64,000 bases of DNA from Antedon bifida (lineage: Eukaryota; Echinodermata; Crinoidea; Comatulida; Antedonidae). Location: the NCBI GenBank assembly GCA_963402885.1, contig OY727102.1, positions 18,786,001-18,850,000 of the forward strand, read 5' to 3'. A program made the position numbers and the translations under genes. Below are positions 34,701 to 41,900 of this stretch, piece by piece (the stretch's first letter is position 1; each line of letters begins with the position of its first letter). The notes beneath the pieces were generated by a model that made no database searches, was not told where the DNA came from, and was given only the letters and a program-made list of their open reading frames with translations.

Positions 34701-35249
34701 ACTTAATTAAAAAATGGTATATAGCACCCACAGATGTTTGCCATAGAGATGTGGTGGGGGAATAGCCATGTTTTTACATTCTGCACTAACCATTAGAAAT
34801 GTCAAATCTAGAATTTTTTGTAAATGTGTGGTTGGTATCCAGAAATTGTTTTTTAAATGTTTTAGTGTACTATAGTTTGATACAAGTTATATATTGTTCT
34901 TCAAGCCTTTACTATTTCATTGTATGTTGAATTGAATCTAAATCTGAAAGATGTATACTGATGAAATTATTTAATTTTGCAGAGGCTGTTCGAAGATGAA
35001 ACCGGTTCAAGATTCAAGATATTCGACTCGGCCGACTACTCCGGCAAGGACTTGATATTTAAGGATTCAACCATCAAGTTGGTCGATGTTGGCGAGAAGG
35101 ATACCTATCAGGAATGGGCCGGGCAAGAATACTTGAAATCCTACGAAGCGGTCACCTGCATGTCTGTTGGTGGCTCCAGTCAGGCTGCGGCTAGCGCCGT
35201 CATAGTCATTTTGTCACTTGTGCTTGCCATCTTTGCGGGTGTATTCTAG
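10642..35249 (+). CDS. MELTF: Melanotransferrin-type GPI-anchored transferrin, 13 exons, complete
   Basis: An iron-binding transferrin, probably tethered outside the plasma membrane. Exons: 10642-10702, 14046-14161, 21707-21827, 22489-22707, 23806-23938, 24390-24570, 25502-25585, 26799-26961, 27454-27618, 28294-28590, 33731-33893, 34209-34473, 34983-35249. They sum to 2235 nt, 744 residues plus TAG; human melanotransferrin has 738. Residues 1-20 form a signal peptide. The N-lobe is about 21-360 and the C-lobe about 365-715. Iron ligands present: Asp76, Tyr103, Tyr212, His281 in the N-lobe and Asp424, Tyr454, Tyr563, His632 in the C-lobe. Anion-site Thr129/Thr479 are kept, but the usual Arg is Lys133 and Lys483. 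The tail [17 protein letters not shown] is small residues followed by a hydrophobic end with no cytoplasmic part, as in a GPI signal. The segment [20 protein letters not shown] and the closing [20 protein letters not shown]...LIFKDST match melanotransferrin more closely than serotransferrin. Confidence 0.95.
11767..12095. repeat. Diverged direct repeat pair, about 90 bp
   Basis: Positions 11767-11856 and 12005-12095 share TTTGCAACC, ATGCCATGTATTTT-like and TTTAATTCAYTGGTGGGTCT segments, with about 240 bp between the starts. Confidence 0.7.
12905..13190 (-). mobile_element. tRNA-derived SINE, antisense
   Basis: GGGCTTGAACCCAGGACCC (about 13122-13140) is an antisense RNA polymerase III B box, followed by CATAACCACAAATCCACAAC like an antisense tRNA 5' half. 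The other end is a T-rich run at 12907-12930, that is, a poly(A) tail on the minus strand. The tail-side motif (CAAATTGCCAAGGATTAACC) resembles that at about 59985. Confidence 0.65.
14046..14161 (+). CDS. MELTF: Melanotransferrin exon 2: start of N-lobe
   Basis: [20 protein letters not shown] is the classic transferrin N-lobe opening (WC-x-S/T-x-x-E-x-x-KC). TTTTTAG acceptor and GAT|GTAAGT donor, phase 0 at the 3' end. Confidence 0.96.
14739..14893. repeat. Tandem array, 24 bp unit x about 6.5
   Basis: Unit GATAATACTGTATTATTAAT(ATAA), essentially perfect over six copies. Each unit contains the short palindrome AATACTGTATT. The unit length is a multiple of three, so long but meaningless frames exist on the minus strand. 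Confidence 0.97.
15208..15485. repeat. Two-copy direct repeat, period about 160 bp
   Basis: Copies at about 15208-15327 and 15369-15485 share TTTTGGCTTATAACTTGACT, CTATACCTATGTTTGTGATA and ATATTGTTATTAAAGTTG. A short antisense tRNA-like piece (ATTCAAACCCAGAACC) follows at about 15490. Confidence 0.85.
16009..17639. mobile_element. Non-autonomous DNA transposon, 1.63 kb, TGTGACCCGATC inverted ends
   Basis: The left end TGTGACCCGATCTGGCAAAA and the right end TTTTGCGAGATCGGGTCACA are inverted repeats of about 24 bp with one or two mismatches, flanked by TA on both sides. The interior contains subregions of raised GC (16180-16330, 17080-17170) but no frame resembling a transposase. Length and end structure suggest an internally deleted or always non-coding family. 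Confidence 0.8.
19395..19535 (-). mobile_element. tRNA-derived SINE, antisense
   Basis: GGGACTCGAACCTACGACC is an antisense B box. Reading the minus strand, CCAGG-TTAGTGA-TCTGG forms an anticodon-like stem-loop, then GGTTCGAGTCC. The tail side contains GCGAAAAAATTCGC, a small hairpin, and TTTTGCCCTACTCTGAAG. Confidence 0.7.
19621..19782 (+). mobile_element. AAGCTCTGTC MITE, copy 2
   Basis: CTCTGTCTACACTAACAAAC to TTTGATAGTGTTGACAAGGC, followed by TTAA. It has an extra GTGCCCAATGG/TGCCCAAATATGG unit. Confidence 0.9.
20632..20680. repeat. Short tandem duplication, 23 bp
   Basis: TAATTTGGATAATTTCCCAG occurs twice in a row with a short linker. Confidence 0.8.
21707..21827 (+). CDS. MELTF: Melanotransferrin exon 3: Asp iron ligand
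   Basis: [20 protein letters not shown] carries the N-lobe Asp ligand (Asp76, in TLD-x-G). It continues [20 protein letters not shown] and leaves in phase 1. Confidence 0.95.
22190..22246. repeat. AT-rich inverted repeat, about 25 bp arms
   Basis: AATATTTAAAAAAAAATTAT and its complement surround a loop of about 7 bases (TAGATTG). It lies in melanotransferrin intron 3. Confidence 0.8.
22489..22707 (+). CDS. MELTF: Melanotransferrin exon 4: first Tyr ligand and anion site
   Basis: [10 protein letters not shown] holds Tyr103. [17 protein letters not shown] is the anion-binding helix start, with Thr129 kept and Lys133 where most transferrins have Arg. FSQSCAPG at the end precedes a CAG|GTAACA donor. 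Confidence 0.96.
22753..23003 (+). mobile_element. AAGCTCTGTC MITE, copy 3, internally expanded
   Basis: Usual ends (AAGCTCTGTCTACATTATG and TTTGATAGTGTAAACAAGGC), but the internal TGCCCAAATMTGGTAGTGATA unit is present about seven times, taking the element to about 250 bp. It starts 46 bp after exon 4. Confidence 0.93.
23091..23384. repeat. Tandem array, about 110 bp unit x 2.7
   Basis: Units starting at 23091, 23204 and 23312 share TTCATTACACGGTTTTACTC, CATATGATTTACCCAGAACG and GAGTAAACAATTTCTATAC. Confidence 0.92.
23806..23938 (+). CDS. MELTF: Melanotransferrin exon 5: Cys-rich segment and second Tyr ligand
   Basis: Encodes [16 protein letters not shown] and [10 protein letters not shown]. 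Tyr212 in NYHGAF is the equivalent of human transferrin Tyr188. TTTTTTTAG acceptor and TTTAG|GTATAA donor. Confidence 0.96.
24087..24223 (+). mobile_element. AAGCTCTGTC MITE, copy 4
   Basis: TTAAGATCTGTCTACACTATC to GATAGTGTAGACAGAGCTTT, upstream of exon 6 in the + orientation. Confidence 0.92.
24390..24570 (+). CDS. MELTF: Melanotransferrin exon 6: N-lobe VAFVKH block
   Basis: [18 protein letters not shown], then [19 protein letters not shown] and CNLAW, conserved transferrin blocks. MITE copies lie on both sides: copy 4 ends 166 bp upstream and copy 5 starts 7 bp after the exon. Confidence 0.96.
24578..24703 (-). mobile_element. AAGCTCTGTC MITE, copy 5, at a splice donor
   Basis: TTAAGCCTTGTCTAAACTATC to TAGTGTAGACAGAGCTT in the opposite orientation to copy 4. 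It begins 7 bp after the last base of exon 6, so the donor reads GTAATTTAAG with the MITE already entered. Confidence 0.93.
24905..25010 (-). repeat. Possible LINE 3'-end fragment, antisense
   Basis: AATAAAACTTTAATCCCTCATGG read on the minus strand resembles the short A/T-rich 3' end of a non-LTR element. No coding part adjoins it. Confidence 0.3.
25314..25399 (+). mobile_element. AAGCTCTGTC MITE, copy 6, shortened
   Basis: About 86 bp: AACTCTGTCTACAAAC, then TATGTCCATATATGGGCAC and GATAGTGTAGACAGAGCTT. Most of the left arm is missing. Confidence 0.85.
25502..25585 (+). CDS. MELTF: Melanotransferrin exon 7: His iron ligand
   Basis: An 84 nt, phase 0-0 exon. [10 protein letters not shown] supplies His281, the fourth N-lobe iron ligand. 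Confidence 0.95.
25586..26798 (+). other. Melanotransferrin intron 7: nothing recognised
   Basis: No known repeat family recognised. A 134-codon open frame lies on the minus strand (25932-26336) but resembles no protein I know. Confidence 0.4.
26799..26961 (+). CDS. MELTF: Melanotransferrin exon 8: end of N-lobe, GC donor
   Basis: [16 protein letters not shown], then [11 protein letters not shown] and [15 protein letters not shown] close the N-lobe. The only in-phase donor at the conserved position is AGAG|GCAAGT at 26962, a GC-AG intron with otherwise perfect consensus. Confidence 0.93.
27161..27381. repeat. Minisatellite, 17 bp unit x 13
   Basis: Exactly thirteen units of ATCTCCCGGTGGTGCCT with four or five single-base variants, in intron 8 immediately before the C-lobe. 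A 17 bp unit shifts frame each copy, so all three + frames stay open with the same 17-residue periodic peptide. That is an artefact of the array. Confidence 0.98.
27454..27618 (+). CDS. MELTF: Melanotransferrin exon 9: inter-lobe link and start of C-lobe
   Basis: [20 protein letters not shown] is the C-lobe opening, equivalent to exon 2. It ends [11 protein letters not shown] at an AAAG|GTATAA donor, phase 1. Confidence 0.95.
27687..27865. mobile_element. CTTTCACACC-family MITE, diverged
   Basis: Begins TGTCTTTCACACCGG and ends AGTGTGAAAGACCCTCA as inverted repeats. The inner TGTAGCCGCGTCATGAAAAC resembles the 10085-10446 units. About 180 bp, in intron 9. Confidence 0.75.
28294..28590 (+). 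CDS. MELTF: Melanotransferrin exon 10: C-lobe Asp/Tyr ligands and anion site
   Basis: [12 protein letters not shown] carries Asp424, [10 protein letters not shown] carries Tyr454, and [17 protein letters not shown] carries Thr479 and Lys483. In human melanotransferrin the C-lobe Asp is lost (recalled); here it is kept. Confidence 0.96.
28786..28980 (-). repeat. 3' LTR of the gypsy element
   Basis: 195 bp, TG...CA, same sequence by eye as 33189-33383. On the minus strand it is preceded by a purine tract (AAAGAAGAGGGA, 28981-28992), the expected polypurine primer. Confidence 0.97.
29084..33013 (-). CDS. Gag-pol polyprotein of the gypsy element (1309 codons)
   Basis: One continuous frame with domains in the usual Ty3/gypsy order: Gag; a CCHC knuckle [14 protein letters not shown] near residue 235; aspartic protease with VDTGAEGN near 325; reverse transcriptase with [13 protein letters not shown] and an IADD variant of the YxDD box near 617; RNase H with [12 protein letters not shown] near 765 and SDHKPLE; integrase with an H-H/CPSCQ zinc site near 1005 and a D, D, E triad in [16 protein letters not shown] and GFIERMV. 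No chromodomain is evident. Gag and Pol sharing one frame and the overall look suggest the Mag/K02A2.6-like group (inference). Looks whole. Confidence 0.96.
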   Translation of the reverse strand: MIMANLNQPEPLNISTGNISENWKRFKQRFELYNIASGMSRKPSETQTSLLLHTIGQQGLDVYNAFKFENEAEKMRLNTVMHKFEEYCNPKKNITFERHTFFSRNQIPGEKIDQYVTDLKNKSKTCEFGEIEESLIRDRIVCGLLDNQLRERLLREDDLNLDKCMKICKASEASRNLGKELKADHQVAVDQLGMSNNYKHDRTKDRDKSKPCSRCTRSHEYGKCPAFGMSCNNCGRKNHFSRACRSKRNDKQKGKYINAPNRSKRNVHGINKSNDSDCDSEDESNITFEAIKISQINAKDGDTEVFTNVKIEINRNKPTFLKVKVDTGAEGNILPLRMYRAMFPKNMSNNVPNDRYVNKSNVKVTAYNGAQIKHYGYIHIPCYFNNLHTNAKFYIAEVQGPAIMGLPTLKTLKIIQINCAVEVNDKIKDVEDIKRLYPDRFEGIGKFEGTYKIVTDETVPPVIHAPRSCPLAIKNDIKAELDEMMRLNVIQKVEKPVDWVSSLAYSQKPNGRWRICLDPKDLNKAIKRTYHHTPTLDEITHKFSGAKFFSKLDARHGYWSIRLDKESSYLTTFNTPGFGRFRFLRLPFGLNVSQDVFQHKMDQILEKCIGATGIADDVAVFGKTEEEHDRNLMDLMETAREYGLVFNAEKCEIKRPQINFFGMIYDKDGVHADPKRIEAISKIKPPTNVKELQSFLGIATYMSPFCPKLSDKTAPLRELLKKDNVFEWNGSQQKAFEEIKSTICNQTTLTYFQPNKKLKLQVDASLIGVGAALIQDEKVVAFTSKALTEAEQRYANIERELLAVVYAVEKFHTYVYGNSFIVESDHKPLEMIQLKNLMCAPPRLQRLLMRLQGYDLTIKYKPGKEMVLADAMSRLNPINDSQIEEEVKIQLSYFSESKEEEIRQKTKEDPTLIKLGSIIQQGWPDKLKSVHKTIRPYFPYRDELTTENGIILKGNRVVIPEVMRQDILKQLHTSHLGITKCQLMAKTSIHWPSINEEIENMIKACPSCQQHKHKQQHEPMLKRKIPTKEWEILAADLFYINRVEYLLIADYYTKYPIIRKIPADQSNSETVISIIKNVFSEFGMVQELITDNGPHFNSEQFKQFSKDWKFIHTTTSPHHHEGNGFIERMVQTVKSTIIKAQHNNTDVDKALLYMRATPVDSKLASPGMMIFHRGLKTELPTNNEKMPTRKEIRNRLKNRQDKQKQYHDENTKPLQPIKRGESVRIRHSDKNPQWIPAKILNKTSPHSYRVLTENQKTLRRNRTHIRKTNEHFTHIILETPLTHYKTIEHKPSSCSSSGRKIKKPNRLDL
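33189..33383 (-). repeat. 5' LTR of the gypsy element
   Basis: 195 bp, TG...CA. Reading the minus strand, TGGTGGCAACGG follows at once, a position and TGG start typical of a tRNA primer-binding site; the tRNA is not identified. Confidence 0.96.
33731..33893 (+). CDS. MELTF: Melanotransferrin exon 11: C-lobe Cys block, Tyr563
   Basis: [29 protein letters not shown] and [10 protein letters not shown], with Tyr563 as second Tyr ligand. It follows the 5.1 kb intron that holds the gypsy element. Confidence 0.95.
34209..34473 (+). CDS. MELTF: Melanotransferrin exon 12: C-lobe His ligand
   Basis: [34 protein letters not shown] and [14 protein letters not shown], with His632 as the C-lobe ligand. 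Donor CAG|GTAGGT, phase 0. Confidence 0.96.
34518..34655 (+). mobile_element. AAGCTCTGTC MITE, copy 7, left end missing
   Basis: Starts within TGTGATGTGCCCAAATATGG, has three internal repeat units, and ends GATAGTGTAGACAGAGCTT. Lies 45 bp after exon 12. Confidence 0.88.
34983..35249 (+). CDS. MELTF: Melanotransferrin exon 13: C terminus with GPI-like tail
   Basis: [30 protein letters not shown] and a Ser/Gly/Ala-rich spacer lead into a run of about 18 hydrophobic residues ending LAIFAGVF, then TAG 35247-35249. The small-residue site plus terminal hydrophobic segment fits a GPI attachment signal. Confidence 0.95.
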   Translation, partial: RLFEDETGSRFKIFDSADYSGKDLIFKDSTIKLVDVGEKDTYQEWAGQEYLKSYEAVTCMSVGGSSQAAASAVIVILSLVLAIFAGVF

Positions 35250-35606
35250 TAACCATTAAAAAATACAATCTTGCAGTAGGCTATGTGTCATCAATGTGAA
35301 GCAATTTCAATGTCATTTAGTCATGGTAGCGTTTATTTCCAACCATGTAATGCGTCAACTATCAAGGTTCCAATGGATGTATTCACCATTCGCACTTGAG
35401 CTTAATAGAGAAACACTTTAAAGTTTAACAATTCTCTTCTAAGTGAATAGCACCATATAGAAATATATCTAGGAATTTAAATATGTATTGACTTAAAGTG
35501 ATATATCTCTCTTAAATACTATGTATTTCACTTAACAGCCATAACTAGTAAGTTGCTATATGCAGCTAGTTCAATATTGTTATATTCAGGGCAGTTGACT
35601 AGTTTA

Positions 35607-35764
35607 AAGCTCTGTCTACACAATCAAACTAGTTTGACAAAAGAGTGTGATGTTCCCAAATAGGGTAGTGATATGCCCAAATATGGTAGTGATATGACAT
35701 CATATCCATATATGTGCACATCACTTTTTTTATCACATAAAGATTGATAGTGTAGACAGAGCTT
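35607..35764 (+). mobile_element. AAGCTCTGTC MITE, copy 8
   Basis: AAGCTCTGTCTACACAATC to GATAGTGTAGACAGAGCTT with two internal TGGTAGTGATATG units, about 360 bp after the melanotransferrin stop and possibly inside its 3'UTR. Confidence 0.93.
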
Positions 35765-36175
35765 AAGTTGCATTGAAACTGCTTCACATGGTATACTAAA
35801 GCCTTGTTTAGACCTACTTTTGCAGCAGAGTTTGTTTCTTGTTTTGATTACTCTAGTTTTCCACAAATTTATATTATTAACCAACTTTTACCCAGATTAC
35901 CTTGATCATTGTGATAGAAATTTGCATCTTACTAACTCTTAAGTTTGAAAGTTGTGTTAGTATTGAAATGTCCACATCGTCTAATAATTAATATCGTTAT
36001 TGTACCAAAAATGTTATGATTGAATATAAATTGTAACTGTTGATGAAAATTAACGAATATCTACTAATTATACATGTTTGGTTAATTTGGTATTTAATAG
36101 TAATTAATTATTGATGTTAGGCACACAGTATAATGGACCTAATCGGTGATGGTATTATCTAGTGTATTTCGTGCC

Positions 36176-36255
36176 TAGCTTACCTGGATAAACCGACAAT
36201 AGTCCTTTCTCAATTTTCGAGGAGAAAGGGCTATTGGGCTTAACCAGGTAAGCTA
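36176..36255. repeat. 80 bp hairpin-forming inverted repeat
   Basis: The left arm TAGCTTACCTGGATAAACCG...CCTTTCTC and right arm GAGAAAGGGC...AACCAGGTAAGCTA pair over about 35 bp with a few mismatches around a loop of about 10 bases. It could be a small palindromic transposon or a transcribed hairpin. Confidence 0.85.
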
Positions 36256-37869
36256 CTGTAGCACTTATAGACTAACACCACTGTTGGTTTGTGTAATTTC
36301 TAAGCAAACATAGATCATCTCATCCCATTTAAAATGTTTACCCTTACAAGAGCTAGCATTAAACAACTGTATTTGTATTATCAATGATTTTTGACATTGT
36401 TATATTAGTGTCATTGTAAACCAGTTCCAACTGTTTATAATGTTAAAACCATATACCATATAAGGTAACATTGATTTTGTCCATTATAGTGTTTCATGTG
36501 ATTTTACTCAGATACCACCGATAAAAGTTAAAATAGTTTCTTTTTAGTCTTTAAAAAATAATGGTCAAGTCTTGCCTGTCATGAACTTAATCAACAACAA
36601 AACCAAAAAGGGTTAATTTTTAATTGTAGAAATTAACATTTTTATTTTTATTTATTTCTGGTTATTTAATGTATTTAGCTTTACACGTGTATGTCTGACA
36701 CTACAGTACTATTATAAATTTGTTGATATGAGTAATTTGAATTCTTTGCAAAGAGGACTAGAACCAAGTTTTTATGTCTTCAAAGTTATAATTCATGGAT
36801 CTACCACTGCATTGAACCATAAAGTAATATTATTACTCCGTAATTGAAAAAAAAAAATGTGCCCAAGTGTTAAAAATAGATTTCCACTCTATCTCCTCTA
36901 ACATCATTTTTTTTCCGGTGAAAACCAACAAATTTCTTGACGACAAGAAAAATATATTTATATTTCATGCACAGTGTGGCATAGTATAGCAATATTTTAT
37001 AAAAGTTACACATTTTGAATAAACTGAAATCTAGGCCGTTTCTAGACTTTTATGTTATAAAACACACTACAGTATTATGCTTTTAAATTGGATTCTATTT
37101 TTTTTGTACTAAACATTTTTTATAGAGAAATTTATATTTTTATCAATTTTATATCTGTTACCCAGTGAGGTAAAGTGTAAATATATATGTATAAAATAGT
37201 TTTTTACCAATTTGGTTTAAAAAGAATTAGCAATGCAACTCACGAAAGCTTACAAGAAATGTATTTTCAAATGTGTTGGTTTCACCTTTTTGACCAATAG
37301 TAGGTTACCAACTTTTTTGTTTATTGTTTTTTTTGCAAAGAAAAGCTGTGCCGTAGAATACTAGCTGTATTAATTTTTTTTTTTATTGTTCTTTATAAAA
37401 GGCAATAATTGGTTTTGTACAAAGATTAAGTTTATGAATGAGGGTTTTTTTTAATATATGTATGCTCGCGTACAATGTGACGTAGCATAGGGGTCGCTCG
37501 CGTCCAGAGTGACGTAGCGATACGCGCTCTGGCAAGACAATAAAATTTACTGTGACCTAAATGTTTTTTGTTAGTTTTATTTGTGTATCAGTCACACATT
37601 GTTTGCAGGTGAAATTTATTACAAGCTGCAGCAAATAAGTATTTTGGATTTGAAGTCCAAACACATAATTTCTTCATTATGGTCATTTATTGACCATTCT
37701 TTCTGTCCTCATGATGATTGATGCTATTATTTTTTGTAGCAGTTGTTTTCTATTATTACAGTGTTTATTGTGGATCGATCTTGGATAATCTGTACAACCC
37801 TTTGAAATAATGGACTATTCCACACTATACAAAATTCAATCTGTCATTTCAGATATAAATAAACAAGTG

Positions 37870-37973
37870 GATGGAGACAGGCTAGTTACGGAGGAGAGAG
37901 TGTGGTGAAACAAAACGTGTTAGTATGCTAGGCCTAGAGCCAAGCTGAAATCGGGATGGTGTAAACAATTGAA
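37870..37973 (+). other. Possible noncoding first exon of PDE10A
   Basis: A stretch ending CAATTGAA|GTAAGT at 37974 offers a strong donor upstream of the TTTTCAG acceptor at 38611. There is no independent sign of its 5' end, so it is a candidate only. Confidence 0.3.
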
Positions 37974-38611
37974 GTAAGTTTATTTATAATATTTAGCTGA
38001 CAATAAACATGAAATTAGTATATCAGAGAAATGGTTGTTTAGGTTAATCTCCGACTGATGAATGAGTGAGCCGTCTCGACGGCCACATTGTACTACACAC
38101 AGTAAAAATTACAAATCACTGCATGCTGTGTATACCACCACTATTTTAGTAGGTAGACATAGGCCTATGTTTTTAAGTCTAGATACTTTAGGATAACCTA
38201 GAGACTAGTGTTAAGCCTAGATACATTTTAATATTTAGGCCTAGCCTAGGCCTTGCGCATTTTTAAATTGGCACAAGGATTTTATTGCGCAAGTAACTTG
38301 CCCAATTTTAATTTGCGCAGGAATTTCTTGCGCCAGTTGTGACTGCAAGAGGATCGTGGCATCTCGTGAAGTTTTTGTGGCTAGCTGGCTACTGTTCTGT
38401 AGTCCTGAATTGCCTGTTAAATTTTTGTCTCTTTACTTATTAAAGCATAGCCAAAATCAGTTTATTCTTTATATTTGTATACATTTTATTCTGTTAAGTT
38501 ATTAATAAATAATATTACTTGCATTAATTATAATGTAAGAATTATTAGTAAGGTTATCGTGCTTTGGTAATACTTTGCACAACAAATTCATATTTAAATT
38601 CTTCTTTTCAG

Positions 38612-38930
38612 GACATGCTTTACATGATGATTCAAGGAAACATATTATTTATACTTATCTCGGAATAAAAACTTAACAAAAGAAAGGGTAAACAAGACAG
38701 TTTGAGCATGTCGAGCCCGGCACGTCAAGTTGGGACCCGTAGACTTCCTCCGCTCCCTCTGAACAGGCGGGTTCAGAGCCCGTACCAACCGTACAGAAGC
38801 AGCAGCGGTTTCTTAAATACCAACTCGCCGTCCTCTCCTTATCCAGCTGTTGGCAATAGACCTCAGTTTTTCCATTCTGGTGGTGGCAGTAATGGAACAA
38901 ATAATTCAGGAAATCAGATGGTTGTAACAG
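38612..38930 (+). CDS. PDE10A: PDE10A exon with start codon and Ser/Pro-rich N terminus
   Basis: CTTTTCAG acceptor at 38610-38611, 96 nt of 5'UTR, ATG at 38708 with A at -3, and an ACAG|GTATAT donor. Encodes [20 protein letters not shown], then Tyr/Pro/Ser- and Gly/Asn-rich sequence, probably disordered. An upstream ORF precedes the start. Confidence 0.82.
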
Positions 38931-41900
38931 GTATATTGGTTTTAGTTTATTTGCTTACCTTAAGTGATGCTTAGTTTTTATGTGCCCGTCATAGGTTTGT
39001 TTAAAAAAGTGTTGAGTGTTGGGCTTGAAACAATTTGATGAATTCCATGTGTTTATGATACGTATGCCAAAGAAAGAAGCTCTACTGAAGGTATTAAACC
39101 GAGATTTACACAACAGTTTTTTTACAGTGCCTACTGGTTTTATGTTTATTAAGGTTGTTGCCATATTTAAATAACTCTTTAACATTAACAATCAGCAGAG
39201 CACTTAAAAATAAAAAATGAGATTAAAACGAAAGAAGTATTGGCAGATTAAATTACAAACAAACAACTAAAAATGAATTACCACTAAAAAGATGTGTTTC
39301 AAAAGGGTTTTGAAAACTTTGATGGAATGTACTCATTAATAATTGGGAAGGTTTGTACCACAGTTTTGGTGCTGCAACTGAAAATGCTCAATTATCACCA
39401 TGTACGGAAAAGTGGTACAGAAAGTATTTTAATGTACTGCAAGATCTCGTACAGACTACTAGAGATCTATGTTTAAAGTTGAAAACATGATGGTGATCTA
39501 TAAAACGTTTTTTTAAAGTCAAAAACTAAAATTAAACATGTATTGTCCCCCAAAAACATGAAAAATGAAGATTTATTACATCAGAATAAGTTATTTTGTA
39601 GTTTTAATAAAGTTACTGTAATCACTTCCATAGACAAAAAAAAACCCAAAAAAATATTCTACAGTGTATAACATTTTCGATCTTTAAATTGCATGGAGGT
39701 ATAATTAAATTGTTTCTGAACAATCATAGCTAACATGCACTCATCCAATTTTTAATTTGTGGTAATTGCATTTTGCACAGTATGGGAAATTAACAAACAG
39801 TTATAAAATGGTATACATTAATTAAATGTAGTTGAATGTTGTATTGGAAATATTTATATTTGAAAGTTGAAAGAATGATTTTGTCACCAACCTTGCATGG
39901 CAGAAATTTCTCAAAATGTTTTAAGTCTGTTTCTAGTTAATTATGCGGTAAAAATAATATGGCAGTATTCAAAAGCAAATTCAAGACATAAATTACATAC
40001 TTTAATGTTTAGTTGATTCATCGTATATTAAATCATAAATCATACAAATGATATCTCTAGATATGCACAAATACATTTAATGTTCTTGATTTTGTCTCAT
40101 ATTCCAAATATGCAGAATTCTCAACTTAAATAGAAAATTACAGTTATTATTTTTTTACTCATCATGATTCTGCATAGATTGTTTAGCTTGACACAAAAAA
40201 AAAATTTTGAACTCAAATGCATTTGTTTATACCAAAGTGTACAGAACATTGTTATTGCAATAGATAACAAATAAATTAAAATGTATAGTATGTAGTGATT
40301 CATTTGTTAATTTTTAAAGCTCTGTCTACAGTACACTAGTAAACTACAGTTGTTTGACAAAAAAAGTGTGATGTGCCCAAATAAGGTAGTGATATGACAT
40401 CATCATGTCCATATATAGGCACATCATATTTTTTTTGTCACATAAAGTTTGATAGTGTAGGCATGGCTTTAAAGAATTGGTGTCAGTTATCAGAATGGTA
40501 GCATCAATCAATGTCAATGACCTATTAAAATATAAGTACAATAATTAAATTTAAAAAAATGCATAACATGGTAATATCTTAAGATTGATTTGACAGAACC
40601 AAGTCAGATGGTTATTGAAGCATTAACATATTTCTCAATACAACTATTTGCAATTAATTCAATGCTAGCTCATATTACAATACTGCCATAATGTTTCCAT
40701 ACAAATAAACCCCACTTGCTGCAGGGATGTCGCCATGGAGAGTGCAAACAAATGTGAGCTTAAATCAGTGCATACATACACACTATCAAAGGCATGATTA
40801 AGTAGCTAGAAGCTCACAATATTATGTTTGAAAGACCTAATACAAACAGCCTTAAGGTTTTGTATTATGACCTATTTGTTGCAAATATATTTAAATTCAA
40901 TGTTAATTCATTTCTTGTTCAATTATTTATACAGTAACTACAAATTTAACATTAGCCTACAGTATTTTCGCGCCGCTCCTTTAGGCAGTTATTCAAGAGC
41001 ACAGAAGCATTAGGAAACAGTTACCATGCGGTAGCTTATAGTTTACTACGGCTGAAAAAATGGGTATTTGGAAACTTAGCCTAGGCGTGGGCACACCCCA
41101 AAGCACGTCTGGAAAAAAAAGTCATATCAAGTATTGTACAAACTGCCCGGCTCCATCTGAAAGATGAGGCAAAAGTACAGTTGTGTCTTTCCACAAAACT
41201 TTAAGCAATGTAGCAAACTTATATACCAAACAGTTCCGCTGTCTCTCTATCCTGAAGAGAGATGGCCTGCATTTATTAAACAATCCTTTATTTTGGTATT
41301 CTGTATCCCAAATTTCTATGATTTCTAAATAAATTTTAGGATTATCTTCAGAGAAAACCCTTATCACTATCCCCCCTCTGACAGAACAACTTGGTAAATT
41401 TGACCGAAAACAAGTAAAATTACTATAGTAGAAGAACCCACTTCTTTAGTACTAATTGTAATTTGTGAATGAACAAAAGGCCAACAAAACAAAAACATAG
41501 TATCAGAATAATATAATTTATTTGTTTTATTTCAATTTCAGGTCAATCTACTACAATTGGTCCGAGTAGTTCCAGACAGTATCTAATGGCACCGTCATTT
41601 AACCATCACTCGCACCACAACCCCCACACACTTGTGCATACTGACTCTATGGAAGGTTACATCCCTCCTTCAGGTAAGGAATTGAATTAATATAATAATA
41701 ACTAACAAATAATAATAATAGTTCATTCTTATATAGCGCATATAAGCAAGCTCTCTCAATGCACTGTAATAACTTAAAATAGAGAAGTGGCAATAATTAA
41801 AATTAATGAAAAAATTGTTTGAAAATAAAAGACATCAACTGGGTCTTGAAAGAGTTTAGAGTTACGTGTAATACACTGTCTGATTGAAATTATTAGGGAA

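Larger units (their letters stand above)
35250..37860 (+). other. Melanotransferrin 3' flank and spacer before PDE10A
   Basis: Holds MITE copy 8, a hairpin at 36176-36255 and, at 37463-37520, a GC-richer patch with two TGACGTAG motifs. AATAAA occurs at about 37018 and 37532; which, if any, ends the melanotransferrin mRNA is not clear. No exon recognised. Confidence 0.5.
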
